64,000 nt of DNA, from NCBI GenBank assembly GCA_900169235.1, contig FWCC01000066.1:1-64000 (forward strand). Direction: 5' to 3'. A program made the translations under genes and the position numbers. The notes under the pieces are model-generated. The model was not told the DNA's origin, did no database searches, and saw only the letters and a list, made by a program, of their open reading frames with translations. This DNA comes from Zarea fungicola. Its lineage: Eukaryota; Ascomycota; Sordariomycetes; Hypocreales; Cordycipitaceae. Shown piece after piece: positions 54,247 to 64,000 of the stretch (its first letter is position 1; each line of letters opens with the position of its first letter).

Positions 54247-54853
54247 AGAGATTGGCACATTTTAATTTTTTCCGCCTCTTTTTTATTAACTAGCCGTTTG
54301 TTTTTCGTTTGCGGGAGTTGGAAAATTATTTCTTGTATACAAGACTCGGGCATTGAAACTGTAAAAAAACTGAATTTCAAACTTTGTAAAGATTATAAAA
54401 AATATGTACCGCCAAACTTTTACTTTTGCTATATAAAAACTGTGATTGTTGCACGTACTGTATGTATGTATGGTGCAATGTTGTTCCCGACACTGAAAAA
54501 AAAGGCCATAAATAGAAAAAAGTTGCCCTCAGTGCAGTACTGTAAGACCAGAAAAAGGACACTGAAAAAGAAGAAAAGCGGAAAAGAAAAAGAGTGAAAA
54601 AAGAAACGACAGTAGTCAGGTAGACAAGATAGAGACCCTGCACAATCCAGCATACTCAAAACTTTGGCGGCAGCTGAACAGCGAGCGGTTTTTCTCAAGA
54701 ACAAACAAAAAGAAAAATCAAAGAAGGAAGTAAGTGCTCTCATCCTCGCGGGCATGGCACTCGTCTATACCAACGCAACGCCCAAATCCGTGTACCAAAA
54801 TCCAACCAACCAACCCAACCCAACCCCTCATATATACGCTATCCCCTCTCACC
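54247..54853. other. Convergent 3' intergenic region
   Basis: Between MGMT (+) and Fmp27-like (-) stops. Strongly A/T-rich with many AAAAAG and TTTTTC runs and a possible AATAAA-like signal on both strands. No gene. Confidence 0.6.
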
Positions 54854-57800
54854 TCAGCCAGTCTTTGTTCGGCTCGCCGCCCAGCTTAGACGCTTGCCTC
54901 TCGAGCTGCTCTTGTCATCCTCGTCCCCCGAGTTGTCCTCCTCCGTTTTGCCCGAGCTCTCCCGGTTCCTGCGTCCAAACAGGCTAATCTTGCCCTTGAG
55001 TCCGCCACCACCACTCTTACGACGGCCGCCTTCACTCGGGGCTGCCACTGCCGCCGTGCTCTCCGCGTGGCTCAGATTGCTCGCGCTCGTCGCAGGCCGA
55101 TTGTCACCGGACTGGATATTCCTCAAAAGACGTCGGTGCGACGTCGTGCCTGACACTCCGCCGCTCGACGACGGCCGCAAATAGTCAATCCCCAGACCAA
55201 AGCTGCTATTGCCATCTGGATTCTTTGAATCCTGCGGCGTAGGCGGCGTCATTGTCAAGAACGCGGGAATCTTGCTCGCCCGTCCGCCGCCGCCGCCACC
55301 GCCACCGCTGCCGTCTCCATGTCCGGAACCGCCCGTCATGCCGCTGATGCCGCTGAAGCTGCTGCTGCGGCTCTCCGAGCGTGGGAACGGCGCAAAGCTG
55401 CTGTGCGTGCTGCCCCGCGACTGCGGCGGCGATCGGGAATAGTCGATCGGCGACGCGCCGTACAGGCTCGACGAATCATCGCTCTCATTCACGCTATCAG
55501 CATACGTCGAGCCGGGCCCGCCGCCCCCTCCGCCGACGCCCGTGTTGATCGGCGCAATCAGGACAGAGCTGCTGGCGAGCTCGCGCAGCTTGCTCCTCTG
55601 TTCCGCATTGGGTCTGTGCTTGGAGAATTTGTTGCCGATAATCGCGCCCGTGTGCGAGATGAGCGCCTTAATCACCGCCTTCTTCAGCGCCAGCGCCAGA
55701 TCTAGGTTGGACCACGTCTTGTTGTGCCACTCCAGCGTTGGGAGCCTAAACACAAAGTCGTGCACGTCCTCAAAGTTGCGCTGGTCCTTGCCCTTGTAGC
55801 TGAGCGAGAGCACGACGGACGGCATCTTGATGTGAGCAAACGTCATGTAATTGCTCGCGCGATCCATCATCTTGGTCAGATCGTCAGACTGCTTGTCGTC
55901 TCCCTTTTTGCCCTTGCCGAAGCGCGACGGCTTCTTGGCCTCGGTATCCCTGCTGTCTTTGCTGGAGAAGCCAGTCGAGGTTCGACCCGGCGCGCCAGGA
56001 CGGCCCGAGCGCAGGGAGTCATGGGACGACTTCTTCAAGATTGTCTTGCCGGTCCCGCTGGATCGGAATAGGCGGAAATGGCTCTGGCTTTCAGTCGAGT
56101 GCACGCTCAAGGCCTTGCTTGGGCTTGGGTCCTCCTGAGGACCAAGGGAGGACAAGGTTGGCCGGAGTCGAAGCTCCAACGACCCTGGACGTGTCGAAAA
56201 GTTGGATTCCTTGTCAGCAGAAAGGCCGCCTGGCGTTCCAAGTCTGCTGGTCGAGCTCGCGAGCGATTCGCTATCTTCCTCCTCGGCCTCGGTCCTAATG
56301 ATGGCCGGAGTATCATGCTTGCCTCCTGATGACTTTTCACCGTCCATACCGGGGAAAATATACTCAAAGAGGCGTTGGCCGGCTTCACGTTCCAGCTGGA
56401 CCTTCATTGGGAACAGGTTTACTTCGAACCTATCCATGACGGGTATGCCAGCAATAGCCTCAAGCATATGCCAGTAGACACGAATCATGTCACTGTTGTC
56501 GCCGTCCTTGTGTCTGGTCTTGTCGTCGTCTGTATAAGGTGCAATGATTTCCGGGTACGTGGCATCCTTGAGCAAATTCAGTCCGAGAATCTTCTTGACG
56601 CGGATGAGGTTGATATGAGACCCGTCAGAGTTATCGGTGCGGTCATATTCCACATCCTTGAGCTGCATCTCCACCAGTGGCTCTGACGTGTTTTGGATGA
56701 GATGCCACACAATCTCACGAGCCGCAATGGACCACTTTACGAGTGGCGTCGAGTCGGCATTGGCATCGTACTTGCGCTGCGACGTGGTAATGGCCTTCAT
56801 CAGGAAGAAGAGCTCGTCTTCGCAAGCAGCGAGATCGCGCTCCAAGTACAGGCGTTCTTCCCAGCCTCGCTTGTCCAGATACTTGGAGTACACTTGGAAG
56901 TGCATCTTAATTTCTTCCAGCTGCTTGATCCTCTCCTGCAACTTCATCACCATCGCTGGGGCACCGCTCAGGTCGCTAAAGTCTGATGCAAGCATAATCT
57001 TTTCCAGTCGCTCGCTCCTTGTCTTCTCAAGCGGCTCGCTGTACATCAACAAGTCGAGCACGATGACATACATGGCATAGTACTGTGACGAGTTGCAGAG
57101 AGCTCGGACTTGAGGGAATTCTACCCATAGATTGTCCGTCCGCGACTCCACAACTTCCTGGTCTAGACTGCCATCTTCACCAACATTAACCTCGGCATTG
57201 TACTTCAAACGCAGCGTGTTGTACTTGTCAAATCGAAGCATGGCAGATGTCTTCTGAACAACGCGCTTGAAGCCAAAGGGATCAGCCTGAAAGTCAAACA
57301 TAATCTCCATGGGAACCCACGGTGGCCAAGCCGAGCCGCTGGGGGTGCCATATCTGCTGCCGGCATACATGGAGACCAGGTGCGTCTGGAACCATTTCTG
57401 GTGAGTGACAAAAAACTGCGTGCTGTCCATGTTGACAAGGAAACGGCGCTGGACTAGGCCGCTGACAGTATCAGAAATGCGATCCTTGTCCATAACCTCG
57501 ACGACCTTGAGCTCCATGCCTTTTGCAGTGATGAGAACGACGTGCTTCTTGTTCTTCTCGCTCTGCAGCTGAATCTGAGGCGCAATAAGCCTCACATGGT
57601 AGGTGTTTTGCGGGCTAAACTCCTTGGCAATGCCGCACTCCAGATCCTCTATTGTACCACTGATGGAGCCATCGTCATTGGGGGCAAAGTTGGACGAAGC
57701 AGAGAATCGTCTACCTTCCTCCAGTATGCTCTTGATGCGATCCTCCAAATCTAGAGGGACATTCTTCTCGTTGGCTGGGGTATCTGGTGACGAGCCAGTC

Positions 57801-60800
57801 TGAGTGGCCTTTGTTTTGCTCTGCTCCTCTACCATGTCTAGAATGAACTTGATGGCAGGCCGAGACAGATAGTACACAAAACCGCGTCTCTGGCTGTTTT
57901 GGTGAATATAGCGCAACACAATATTTCGCAGCAGATTGTTCCATTTGAGCTGCATGTTATGGATGACGAATCGATTGTTGAATTCACTCTCAAAATGAGA
58001 TGTTGCTGGTATGTTCATGACTTCCTCGGAGCTGCTACTGGAACCAGAGGGCGAAGGCTCTCGGACAGAGGAAGCAAATTGTCGACCGACACTGGACTGA
58101 ATCTTGTTCTGTATCTGCTCTAGCATATTCTCCAGGAACTCTTTCTTGTCTTGAAGCACATGGCTATGGCGCTTCATAGCCTCGACGTCGTCAGCAAGGC
58201 CGCTGTCCTTTTCCTTTGAAGTAGACTGAACAATCTTGAGTTCAGCTTCCCCGACATTGCGTGAGTGGGAGCTCATCTGAATCTCCAATTGATCCAGACG
58301 TTCCTGAATCAACTGCATTTGGACCTTTTTGTTATCGTCTTCTTGGCTCAGCAGACAAAAGTGGGTTGGCTCGTTACCAAACGGGCTTGTTCGAGTCGGG
58401 TCACCCGCAATAACGCCACCAATATCAGTCTGTCGGAAGTATGTAAATCGAGGTGCGTATGCCAGTGGCAGAATTTTGGTGTCAGGGTGTGCCTCTGTTG
58501 GTAAAATCCAGTCCAGTTCGACGAAGTCGTCCATGTCAATCCAGCTCAAATCATCATCGGGAATTGTAAAGTGTGATAGGTCGGGTTTTTCATCCTGGTC
58601 AGTAATCAGAGACGAAATGGATCCCTTTTTGATAGCTTCGGTAGTTGTGCCCTTTAGACTTGCCGATACGGCTCGAATATCAGCAGCTGCCAGATCAAGA
58701 TGCCCAGCATGAAGTTTGATGCCAGTGGTTCTACTTGGTGAGTTTGTGGTCTTGGCCAAGGTGTTGAATTCTTCGCGTCTTTGGTGCAAATCGAGCATGA
58801 AGCTGTCGAATCTGACCTTCAAGCCAGTTGCTGACACGGCGTCGTTGTTGGTGTAGTCTTCTGCATCCTTGTGTTTGTAGATGTGGCTCAAGAAAAGCGG
58901 CGCTAGCAAGATGCTATATTTGACTGTTGCCAAATGTCTGCCAAACTTTTTGCTGCTCTTTTCCCGGCCGGGGAAGAGATTACCTTGCCGAATGGGAAGT
59001 GACATCGGTTGGCTGAACAGGGCCCACCATGTGAAGAAATGCGTAAAGAAGCGCGGCGATAGATGGATGGTGTTGTAGCTGCGAGATGGTACTGGGTTCG
59101 AAGACATCCATTCGCGATCGACTGGGGCACGTACTGCAATGGACAGATGAATATGACGACTTCTAAAGCCTCGGAAAGCGTCATAGGGCAAGTCACCGTC
59201 GCTATGAGCAAAGTGCGGGTTTTTGAGGACAACATCGTAGTGTGGAATAAAGTCAAAACTGCGATGTCCCTTGTCGATTTCCTTTTCAAAGACCAAACCG
59301 GCCAGCCACTGCACCTTTCCAGAGAGCTTCATAACCACCTTTTTGAATGCTGCGCCTTGTCGCAGGTTGTCCTCTGTTAGATGACTGCCATCCTCGATGC
59401 GCCTTCTAGCCGATTCACGGACCTGATGGCTGTAATCAGGCACAGCCAAAACGTATTCGCCACTATCAACAGTCATGAACTGTTTGGGGTTGTCGTCGGC
59501 ATTGACATTCCAGCGAACTTCATTCCGCCAGCACATGAGGAAACCAGCACCGTTTCCAGTAACTTGATAAGGATCTCGGGTGCCTTTGAGCGCCAGGTGA
59601 ACATCGCCATCGCCTTTCCAGGCTATATGGATTCGAGAGTGGAAGTTTAGTCGCAGTTTGTCCCAGAAGCCAACCCTCTCAGATGGGTCAATGGGCGGCT
59701 TGGTAAAAGATTCGATAGCCATCATCATGTCCTGGATGGCAGGCTGGTAGCAGGGGCCCCAAGTGATCCTGGTGGGCAACGCTGTATTGATATCCATCAA
59801 AACATCTGTGAATGATTTGACTGGTCCCATGGTCCGTCGTACTTCAATCGCAAAACCGCCCTCGTTGGATGACGCAGGATCAGTGCTCTTTGGTGGCACT
59901 ACATTGACTCGCACGCGTCTCGTCGACTCGATCCCTCTGAATTCTTCTGCCAGAACAAAGTTTGTCTTGAGTGAGACAGATGGCTGTCTCGATGATTGTC
60001 CAGATTTCAGAGGTGGGATATGCAGAACAGGAAGCGGGTAGTCTCGCAAAGTTACGCGTGCTTCGTTCATGTTGATTGCGATGTGCATGGGTACCAATAG
60101 GCCATACTGCATGTCGCGCGGCATACCCTTGCCGACTTTGTAGAGGAACTCTGGGAGATCCTTCATGGCGAATGAGGGTTTGTCAACAACCACATGCAGG
60201 TCCGCAATCATGGTAGACATAAGGGCCGGCCGTGGTGGCACTTCCAAGATGTTCTCAGTTTCCTGTATGTCGTCTGGTAGGTGGTTAGGCCCCCAGAAGG
60301 TATCTCGCAGTTCACGGATGCTGTCCTGGGAGATTTTGCACGCTTGGTCGATTCGTTTGCGCCACGACTGGGCGTTGAACATGTCAAGGTGAGCCCGCGC
60401 ATCCGACTCGCTGACCTTTGTTTCACCGCTAACAGAGCGGTTACCACCGTCCGGGTCATAGGTAGGAATACCAGGCCTGCGCGGTGAGCGTGCTCTGCGA
60501 TCACCACGATACGGATCCGCGCTCTGATTCCGGAACCAAGAGGTGGTACTGTTGTCTGCTCTGCCGCGCGCAAATGTAGACCGAGAACGGATCTTGCTAC
60601 CGCCTCTCCTTAATCCCTCTTCCTGTACCTTTTTGATTTTGACGTTGAAAGCTTCTTCGCGAGCCAATCGCTGTATCTGCTCTTGGCGGCCGGCGCGATA
60701 GATCATGCCCAGCTTCCACTCAAAAGCTCCGTCCTCGATTTCGAACAAGAAGTTACGCGACCGGACAGAAATCTTGGGCACATTCTTCGGGCCTTCTGGC

Positions 60801-63800
60801 TTCTTCTCGAGAATATACTCGTTGGTTCCCGTCTTGAATCGGTGGTGAAGTTGCTGTACGGATTTAACGACATTGACAATGTTGTCGCTGATGCGTGCAA
60901 CGATGACTTCGTGAGGAACGGCAATTCGGATAGCGTCAGTGGAGACGTCAATGAGCCTTTCTTCAACAACGGGGCCATTGGATGTCTTGTGTCGAGTTTC
61001 TCGCAGATCCAGGCGGCCTGATTTGATGCCAACCATGCGGGCCCAAACGTTGTGCATTCTCGGCGGCTGCACGTAGAGGCGGATAAGCTTTGAGCTCATA
61101 TACGGTGTTGACCACCTGTGCCTTCCAGCCTCGAGGCCGTAAATTCGTAGCATGACGAGCGGGTCATGGGGCATTTCTGCTTTGAGTTGAACAAGAGCGG
61201 CTTTGACATCTATAATAACCAGCTCTGGAGTAAGAGCTGATGAATCAGCACCAGAGCGACTTGGCGGAGCCAGGCGATTTGCTCTGAATTGGCCCAGCTC
61301 ATTGGCTCTCGGCGCTTGTCGACCCGGTCGCATAAATGCTTTTCTCAGATTCATGGCGGCAACACCAACGGAATAGTGTCGGAAAAGCGAGTACTGCATC
61401 ATGATTGTGCGAATCGACACCTGGACGTTGAACATTGGACCGTGGCTGTCACTCGAGGCGGATAACAGTACTTCGAGACGCGGAATGCTGACAAAGGGTT
61501 CGACTTCTAATTTGTCAATGCTCTCCATGATTTGTGCCTCGACTCCTTTGACGTGGAGGGAGAGCCTCCTTCCATCACCATGCGTTTGACCCTTACGTCG
61601 TGTGCGTGGTGAGGAGGACGGTGTCAAGTCGGAATCGGACTGCGTAATAGACCTGCTGTGGGTTCTTCTTCTAGGAAGACGGTGGTGTAGGCCCTCTAAG
61701 CGGTGGGCACGGTACTCTGCGGCGATTGTATCCATGTGCAGAGAGACGCCCCGCGTATCGTCAGAGATGTCCTCATCCGTACCGGCAATCTCAATGTTGA
61801 AGTCCTTGGCCTCCAGTTGGCATCGCAACAGCCAGTCAGGAGCACGACGCAGCAAGTTTTTGGGCTTGAGGCTCTTTGGAGCAGCGCGCTTCACCGGCTC
61901 AACATCGATGTGAAGTTGGCGAATGATTTGATGAATGCCGTCTGTGATTTCTGGTCTTACCATGCTGATTGCAAACGATTGAATGATTCCATTTATTTCG
62001 ACAGAAACCTCTGGGTTCGCCGCAAGGTGGACCTTTAGTTCGGTGGCTTCCGTGGTAATCAGGTTGAACCTCTCTCCCGAGTTGGTGTGGTAGTATAGTT
62101 GATGAGTTTGGATACGCATGGCGCCATCCAAAGAATAATGCATATCCTCAAGCGGGGAGTGAGATGATTCGACGTCGAGAGATATGGAGGATATGGAGGA
62201 TACAATGAGATCAAAATCATTTGGATCATCCGTCCGTTCGAGAGCCTTGAGCTTGATGCGGAGGACGGGTTCATGCATGGAAAACTTCATGTTTGCCTTT
62301 GGAAGGAATCGTGACATGAGACTGCCGTGCGCCTCACGTTGGGGCCGTGGAGGCTTCGGTCTGGGCTGCAAAAGGGCAATCAGGAGCGGCAGGTGGGTGG
62401 GATCCAGGTCGACAGAAGGTGATGTGACAACAGAGTTGGCGAACAAAATGTTTGCGTTTTTTTCTTCGACGCTGCCAAGTGTATCGTCAGACAGCTGCAC
62501 GGTCTTGGATGGGAGAGTAGTGCGGATGGTTGTCGTGGCCATTGGCACGTAAAGGAGGCGATCTGATTTTCCGTTGCCGTCATCAATGCCCACAGAGAGG
62601 GAGAGGGCAGCGGCAAGCCCTTCATGGGCGACATCCTTGGCGGGAAAGTACATTCTGTGTGAAGGCGAATTTGGATCCAGTCTGTGAAGATCGACGCCAA
62701 CCTCCTTCATGGCAGCGCTCAGCAAGACTGGCTGAGCATTTGGCTGTACTGAGTGCACCCTCTTGTTGACGCTGATGAAGCTAACAGTAAACTGTACTTC
62801 TTTGATTCCATGAAGAATGGAGTTGAAGAACTGATGCGAGCCAGCCGCAGGTTTAGGTTCTTCTTGGCCGTTTTCGTCCGTTTCTTGAATATCTGATTTC
62901 TGTCGCGGAGTAGGGATCGGGATGTCAACGGACTCTTTGGGTTCATAAAAGGTGGCTCGGCGACGACATCGCTTGTAGAGCGACATGCAGAGTGCCAAGT
63001 CGTCGTATGGTATGTGGACACGTCCAAGCTTGAGTGCAACCGTGGCATCGCGCAGGCCTTCTCTGGAGTGGTGGAGGAAGCCATGGATGTTGAGGAAAGC
63101 ATTGTCGAGAATTTCCATCGACTCGTTGCCATCGGCGGTAAACAGAACACTGCGGACCGTGATGATCCATTCCGCCTGGTGCCCCTGCTTATGGTTGCTC
63201 GACTTTTGATGAAAAAACCGGGCGCGATCGACCTTTTTATTTCTCGTGTCGACCGCCAATGTAAAGCTGCCGATTTGGATATTGCCCACATCGACGACGT
63301 GAATTGTCGAATTCGTAGCGACGACATCAACCATTCGAAGCCACTTGACCATGCGGTGCAGTTTTTTGATCTTGTCTTTTATATTCGAGAGCTGCTGCCA
63401 AGGGTCGCGTCGAGGGGAAGCCTCGGTTTCTTGTCGCATCGAAGGAGGCTTCTTCGGGGTATCGCTCTTGGCCGACTCGGATTCGCTGCCTGTAACATCC
63501 GTCTCCTCGCGGCCAGCACCACTACTGTCCGAAGGCTTGGTTCCTCCCAGCTCCTGAACATTGACTGTAACGACGAGCTCGTTGAGAACCAGACTCAGCC
63601 AGGTGGGCTGCGCAAAGGTTGGGCGATGGATGTTGAAGCCCAAGCCGCGAATCTCGACGGTACAGCCATCTTTGGGGGTATAAGCGAGTCGTCGGAGAGA
63701 AAGGTATCCTATGCGCTGGATCGAAACACCTGTAAGGATTCGGATAACGGCGAAGAAGACAAAAGAGGACAAGTAGAGAAGGACGACGACACCGAGGAGA

Positions 63801-63823
63801 AAGGTCGGGCTGAGGAGAGCCAT
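54854..63823 (-). CDS. Fmp27/Hob family bridge-like lipid-transfer protein (BLTP2 type)
   Basis: An uninterrupted 2989-codon gene from MALLSPTFLLGVVVLLYLSSFV. An in-frame Met 32 codons upstream at 63919 would put sequence before the membrane anchor and is less likely. Residues about 5-30 form the ER anchor. The body is the repeating beta-groove of VPS13-like proteins. The family marker GFWDKLRLNFHSRIHIAWKG lies at about residue 1384. The WPPWVPMEIMFDFQADPFGF segment (about 2160) is another conserved Fmp27 block, and the C-terminal part has coiled coil (QERIKQLEEIKMHFQ) and an Apt1-like stretch (SLSYKGKDQRNFEDVHDF). The tail is Ser/Gly-rich and disordered. Homologues bridge ER to plasma membrane and move phospholipids. 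It is full length, with no break in 9 kb. Confidence 0.93.
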   Translation of the reverse strand: MALLSPTFLLGVVVLLYLSSFVFFAVIRILTGVSIQRIGYLSLRRLAYTPKDGCTVEIRGLGFNIHRPTFAQPTWLSLVLNELVVTVNVQELGGTKPSDSSGAGREETDVTGSESESAKSDTPKKPPSMRQETEASPRRDPWQQLSNIKDKIKKLHRMVKWLRMVDVVATNSTIHVVDVGNIQIGSFTLAVDTRNKKVDRARFFHQKSSNHKQGHQAEWIITVRSVLFTADGNESMEILDNAFLNIHGFLHHSREGLRDATVALKLGRVHIPYDDLALCMSLYKRCRRRATFYEPKESVDIPIPTPRQKSDIQETDENGQEEPKPAAGSHQFFNSILHGIKEVQFTVSFISVNKRVHSVQPNAQPVLLSAAMKEVGVDLHRLDPNSPSHRMYFPAKDVAHEGLAAALSLSVGIDDGNGKSDRLLYVPMATTTIRTTLPSKTVQLSDDTLGSVEEKNANILFANSVVTSPSVDLDPTHLPLLIALLQPRPKPPRPQREAHGSLMSRFLPKANMKFSMHEPVLRIKLKALERTDDPNDFDLIVSSISSISLDVESSHSPLEDMHYSLDGAMRIQTHQLYYHTNSGERFNLITTEATELKVHLAANPEVSVEINGIIQSFAISMVRPEITDGIHQIIRQLHIDVEPVKRAAPKSLKPKNLLRRAPDWLLRCQLEAKDFNIEIAGTDEDISDDTRGVSLHMDTIAAEYRAHRLEGLHHRLPRRRTHSRSITQSDSDLTPSSSPRTRRKGQTHGDGRRLSLHVKGVEAQIMESIDKLEVEPFVSIPRLEVLLSASSDSHGPMFNVQVSIRTIMMQYSLFRHYSVGVAAMNLRKAFMRPGRQAPRANELGQFRANRLAPPSRSGADSSALTPELVIIDVKAALVQLKAEMPHDPLVMLRIYGLEAGRHRWSTPYMSSKLIRLYVQPPRMHNVWARMVGIKSGRLDLRETRHKTSNGPVVEERLIDVSTDAIRIAVPHEVIVARISDNIVNVVKSVQQLHHRFKTGTNEYILEKKPEGPKNVPKISVRSRNFLFEIEDGAFEWKLGMIYRAGRQEQIQRLAREEAFNVKIKKVQEEGLRRGGSKIRSRSTFARGRADNSTTSWFRNQSADPYRGDRRARSPRRPGIPTYDPDGGNRSVSGETKVSESDARAHLDMFNAQSWRKRIDQACKISQDSIRELRDTFWGPNHLPDDIQETENILEVPPRPALMSTMIADLHVVVDKPSFAMKDLPEFLYKVGKGMPRDMQYGLLVPMHIAINMNEARVTLRDYPLPVLHIPPLKSGQSSRQPSVSLKTNFVLAEEFRGIESTRRVRVNVVPPKSTDPASSNEGGFAIEVRRTMGPVKSFTDVLMDINTALPTRITWGPCYQPAIQDMMMAIESFTKPPIDPSERVGFWDKLRLNFHSRIHIAWKGDGDVHLALKGTRDPYQVTGNGAGFLMCWRNEVRWNVNADDNPKQFMTVDSGEYVLAVPDYSHQVRESARRRIEDGSHLTEDNLRQGAAFKKVVMKLSGKVQWLAGLVFEKEIDKGHRSFDFIPHYDVVLKNPHFAHSDGDLPYDAFRGFRSRHIHLSIAVRAPVDREWMSSNPVPSRSYNTIHLSPRFFTHFFTWWALFSQPMSLPIRQGNLFPGREKSSKKFGRHLATVKYSILLAPLFLSHIYKHKDAEDYTNNDAVSATGLKVRFDSFMLDLHQRREEFNTLAKTTNSPSRTTGIKLHAGHLDLAAADIRAVSASLKGTTTEAIKKGSISSLITDQDEKPDLSHFTIPDDDLSWIDMDDFVELDWILPTEAHPDTKILPLAYAPRFTYFRQTDIGGVIAGDPTRTSPFGNEPTHFCLLSQEDDNKKVQMQLIQERLDQLEIQMSSHSRNVGEAELKIVQSTSKEKDSGLADDVEAMKRHSHVLQDKKEFLENMLEQIQNKIQSSVGRQFASSVREPSPSGSSSSSEEVMNIPATSHFESEFNNRFVIHNMQLKWNNLLRNIVLRYIHQNSQRRGFVYYLSRPAIKFILDMVEEQSKTKATQTGSSPDTPANEKNVPLDLEDRIKSILEEGRRFSASSNFAPNDDGSISGTIEDLECGIAKEFSPQNTYHVRLIAPQIQLQSEKNKKHVVLITAKGMELKVVEVMDKDRISDTVSGLVQRRFLVNMDSTQFFVTHQKWFQTHLVSMYAGSRYGTPSGSAWPPWVPMEIMFDFQADPFGFKRVVQKTSAMLRFDKYNTLRLKYNAEVNVGEDGSLDQEVVESRTDNLWVEFPQVRALCNSSQYYAMYVIVLDLLMYSEPLEKTRSERLEKIMLASDFSDLSGAPAMVMKLQERIKQLEEIKMHFQVYSKYLDKRGWEERLYLERDLAACEDELFFLMKAITTSQRKYDANADSTPLVKWSIAAREIVWHLIQNTSEPLVEMQLKDVEYDRTDNSDGSHINLIRVKKILGLNLLKDATYPEIIAPYTDDDKTRHKDGDNSDMIRVYWHMLEAIAGIPVMDRFEVNLFPMKVQLEREAGQRLFEYIFPGMDGEKSSGGKHDTPAIIRTEAEEEDSESLASSTSRLGTPGGLSADKESNFSTRPGSLELRLRPTLSSLGPQEDPSPSKALSVHSTESQSHFRLFRSSGTGKTILKKSSHDSLRSGRPGAPGRTSTGFSSKDSRDTEAKKPSRFGKGKKGDDKQSDDLTKMMDRASNYMTFAHIKMPSVVLSLSYKGKDQRNFEDVHDFVFRLPTLEWHNKTWSNLDLALALKKAVIKALISHTGAIIGNKFSKHRPNAEQRSKLRELASSSVLIAPINTGVGGGGGGPGSTYADSVNESDDSSSLYGASPIDYSRSPPQSRGSTHSSFAPFPRSESRSSSFSGISGMTGGSGHGDGSGGGGGGGGRASKIPAFLTMTPPTPQDSKNPDGNSSFGLGIDYLRPSSSGGVSGTTSHRRLLRNIQSGDNRPATSASNLSHAESTAAVAAPSEGGRRKSGGGGLKGKISLFGRRNRESSGKTEEDNSGDEDDKSSSRGKRLSWAASRTKTG

Positions 63824-64000
63824 GGCTTGCGACGGGCCCTGAGCGACAGAGGCTTTATATTGGCAATGCTGGTTCTTGTCGTGCCAGAGGAAACCAGTGA
63901 CAGTACCAAGGGGGCACACACTGGTGCTTGGACCAATATAAGAATCCTCCGCAAACGCTCTACTGGTAGAAAGCTTGAGGCGCAGTGCAAGTCATGGCTA
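63824..64000. other. Start of the upstream region of the Fmp27-like gene
   Basis: Only 177 bases before the window ends. The reading frame remains open into it without family-like content; promoter elements cannot be judged. Confidence 0.4.

Overview
The window is nuclear DNA of a filamentous ascomycete (Pezizomycotina, most likely a Sordariomycete of the Hypocreales type). The support is: spliceosomal introns mostly of 45-68 bp with CTAAC/CTAAT branch sites, CT-rich promoters, a Zn2Cys6 regulator, a Rhodopsin-like fungal 7TM protein, an NLR with a nucleoside-phosphorylase head, a COP9 signalosome, and Fmp27 and HAM1-like lipid-transfer proteins. I found no rRNA, tRNA, CRISPR array or intact transposon. 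Reading frames were joined across introns by hand, so coordinates given are exon-supported spans.

Left block (1-14.3 kb), mostly conserved housekeeping genes: the 3' part of a zinc alcohol dehydrogenase (+), a deaminase-fold protein with a repeated acidic tail (+), a PX-associated (PXB/DUF3818) protein without a visible PX domain (-), a HAM1-like lipid-binding protein (-), and CSN5, the JAMM metalloprotease of the COP9 signalosome (-).

Middle block (14.3-44.7 kb), gene-poor and accessory: a 12-cysteine secreted peptide (-), a secreted PL7 alginate-lyase-type enzyme (+), a five-exon Rhodopsin-like membrane protein (-), a low-complexity conserved protein (-) with 4.4 kb of empty upstream DNA, a 1000-residue PNP/NB-ARC/TPR NLR (-), a Zn2Cys6 plus AT-hook regulator (+), a CAT/condensation-fold acyltransferase (+), a secreted SMP-30-type beta-propeller gene broken by a one-base frameshift (+), and an SRPK-like kinase pseudogene with a frameshift and two in-frame stops (-). 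This part looks like a decaying accessory region: regulator, acyltransferase and propeller resemble a tailoring set, but no PKS, NRPS or terpene synthase is in the window.

Right block (44.7-64 kb): a cyclopropane-fatty-acid-synthase-type methyltransferase (-) and a CYP52-like P450 (+) are divergent around a 1.04-kb intergenic region and may act together on lipids. They are followed by a secreted S1/P1 nuclease (-), an O6-methylguanine-DNA methyltransferase (+) and the 9-kb intronless gene for the Fmp27/Hob bridge-like lipid-transfer protein (-).
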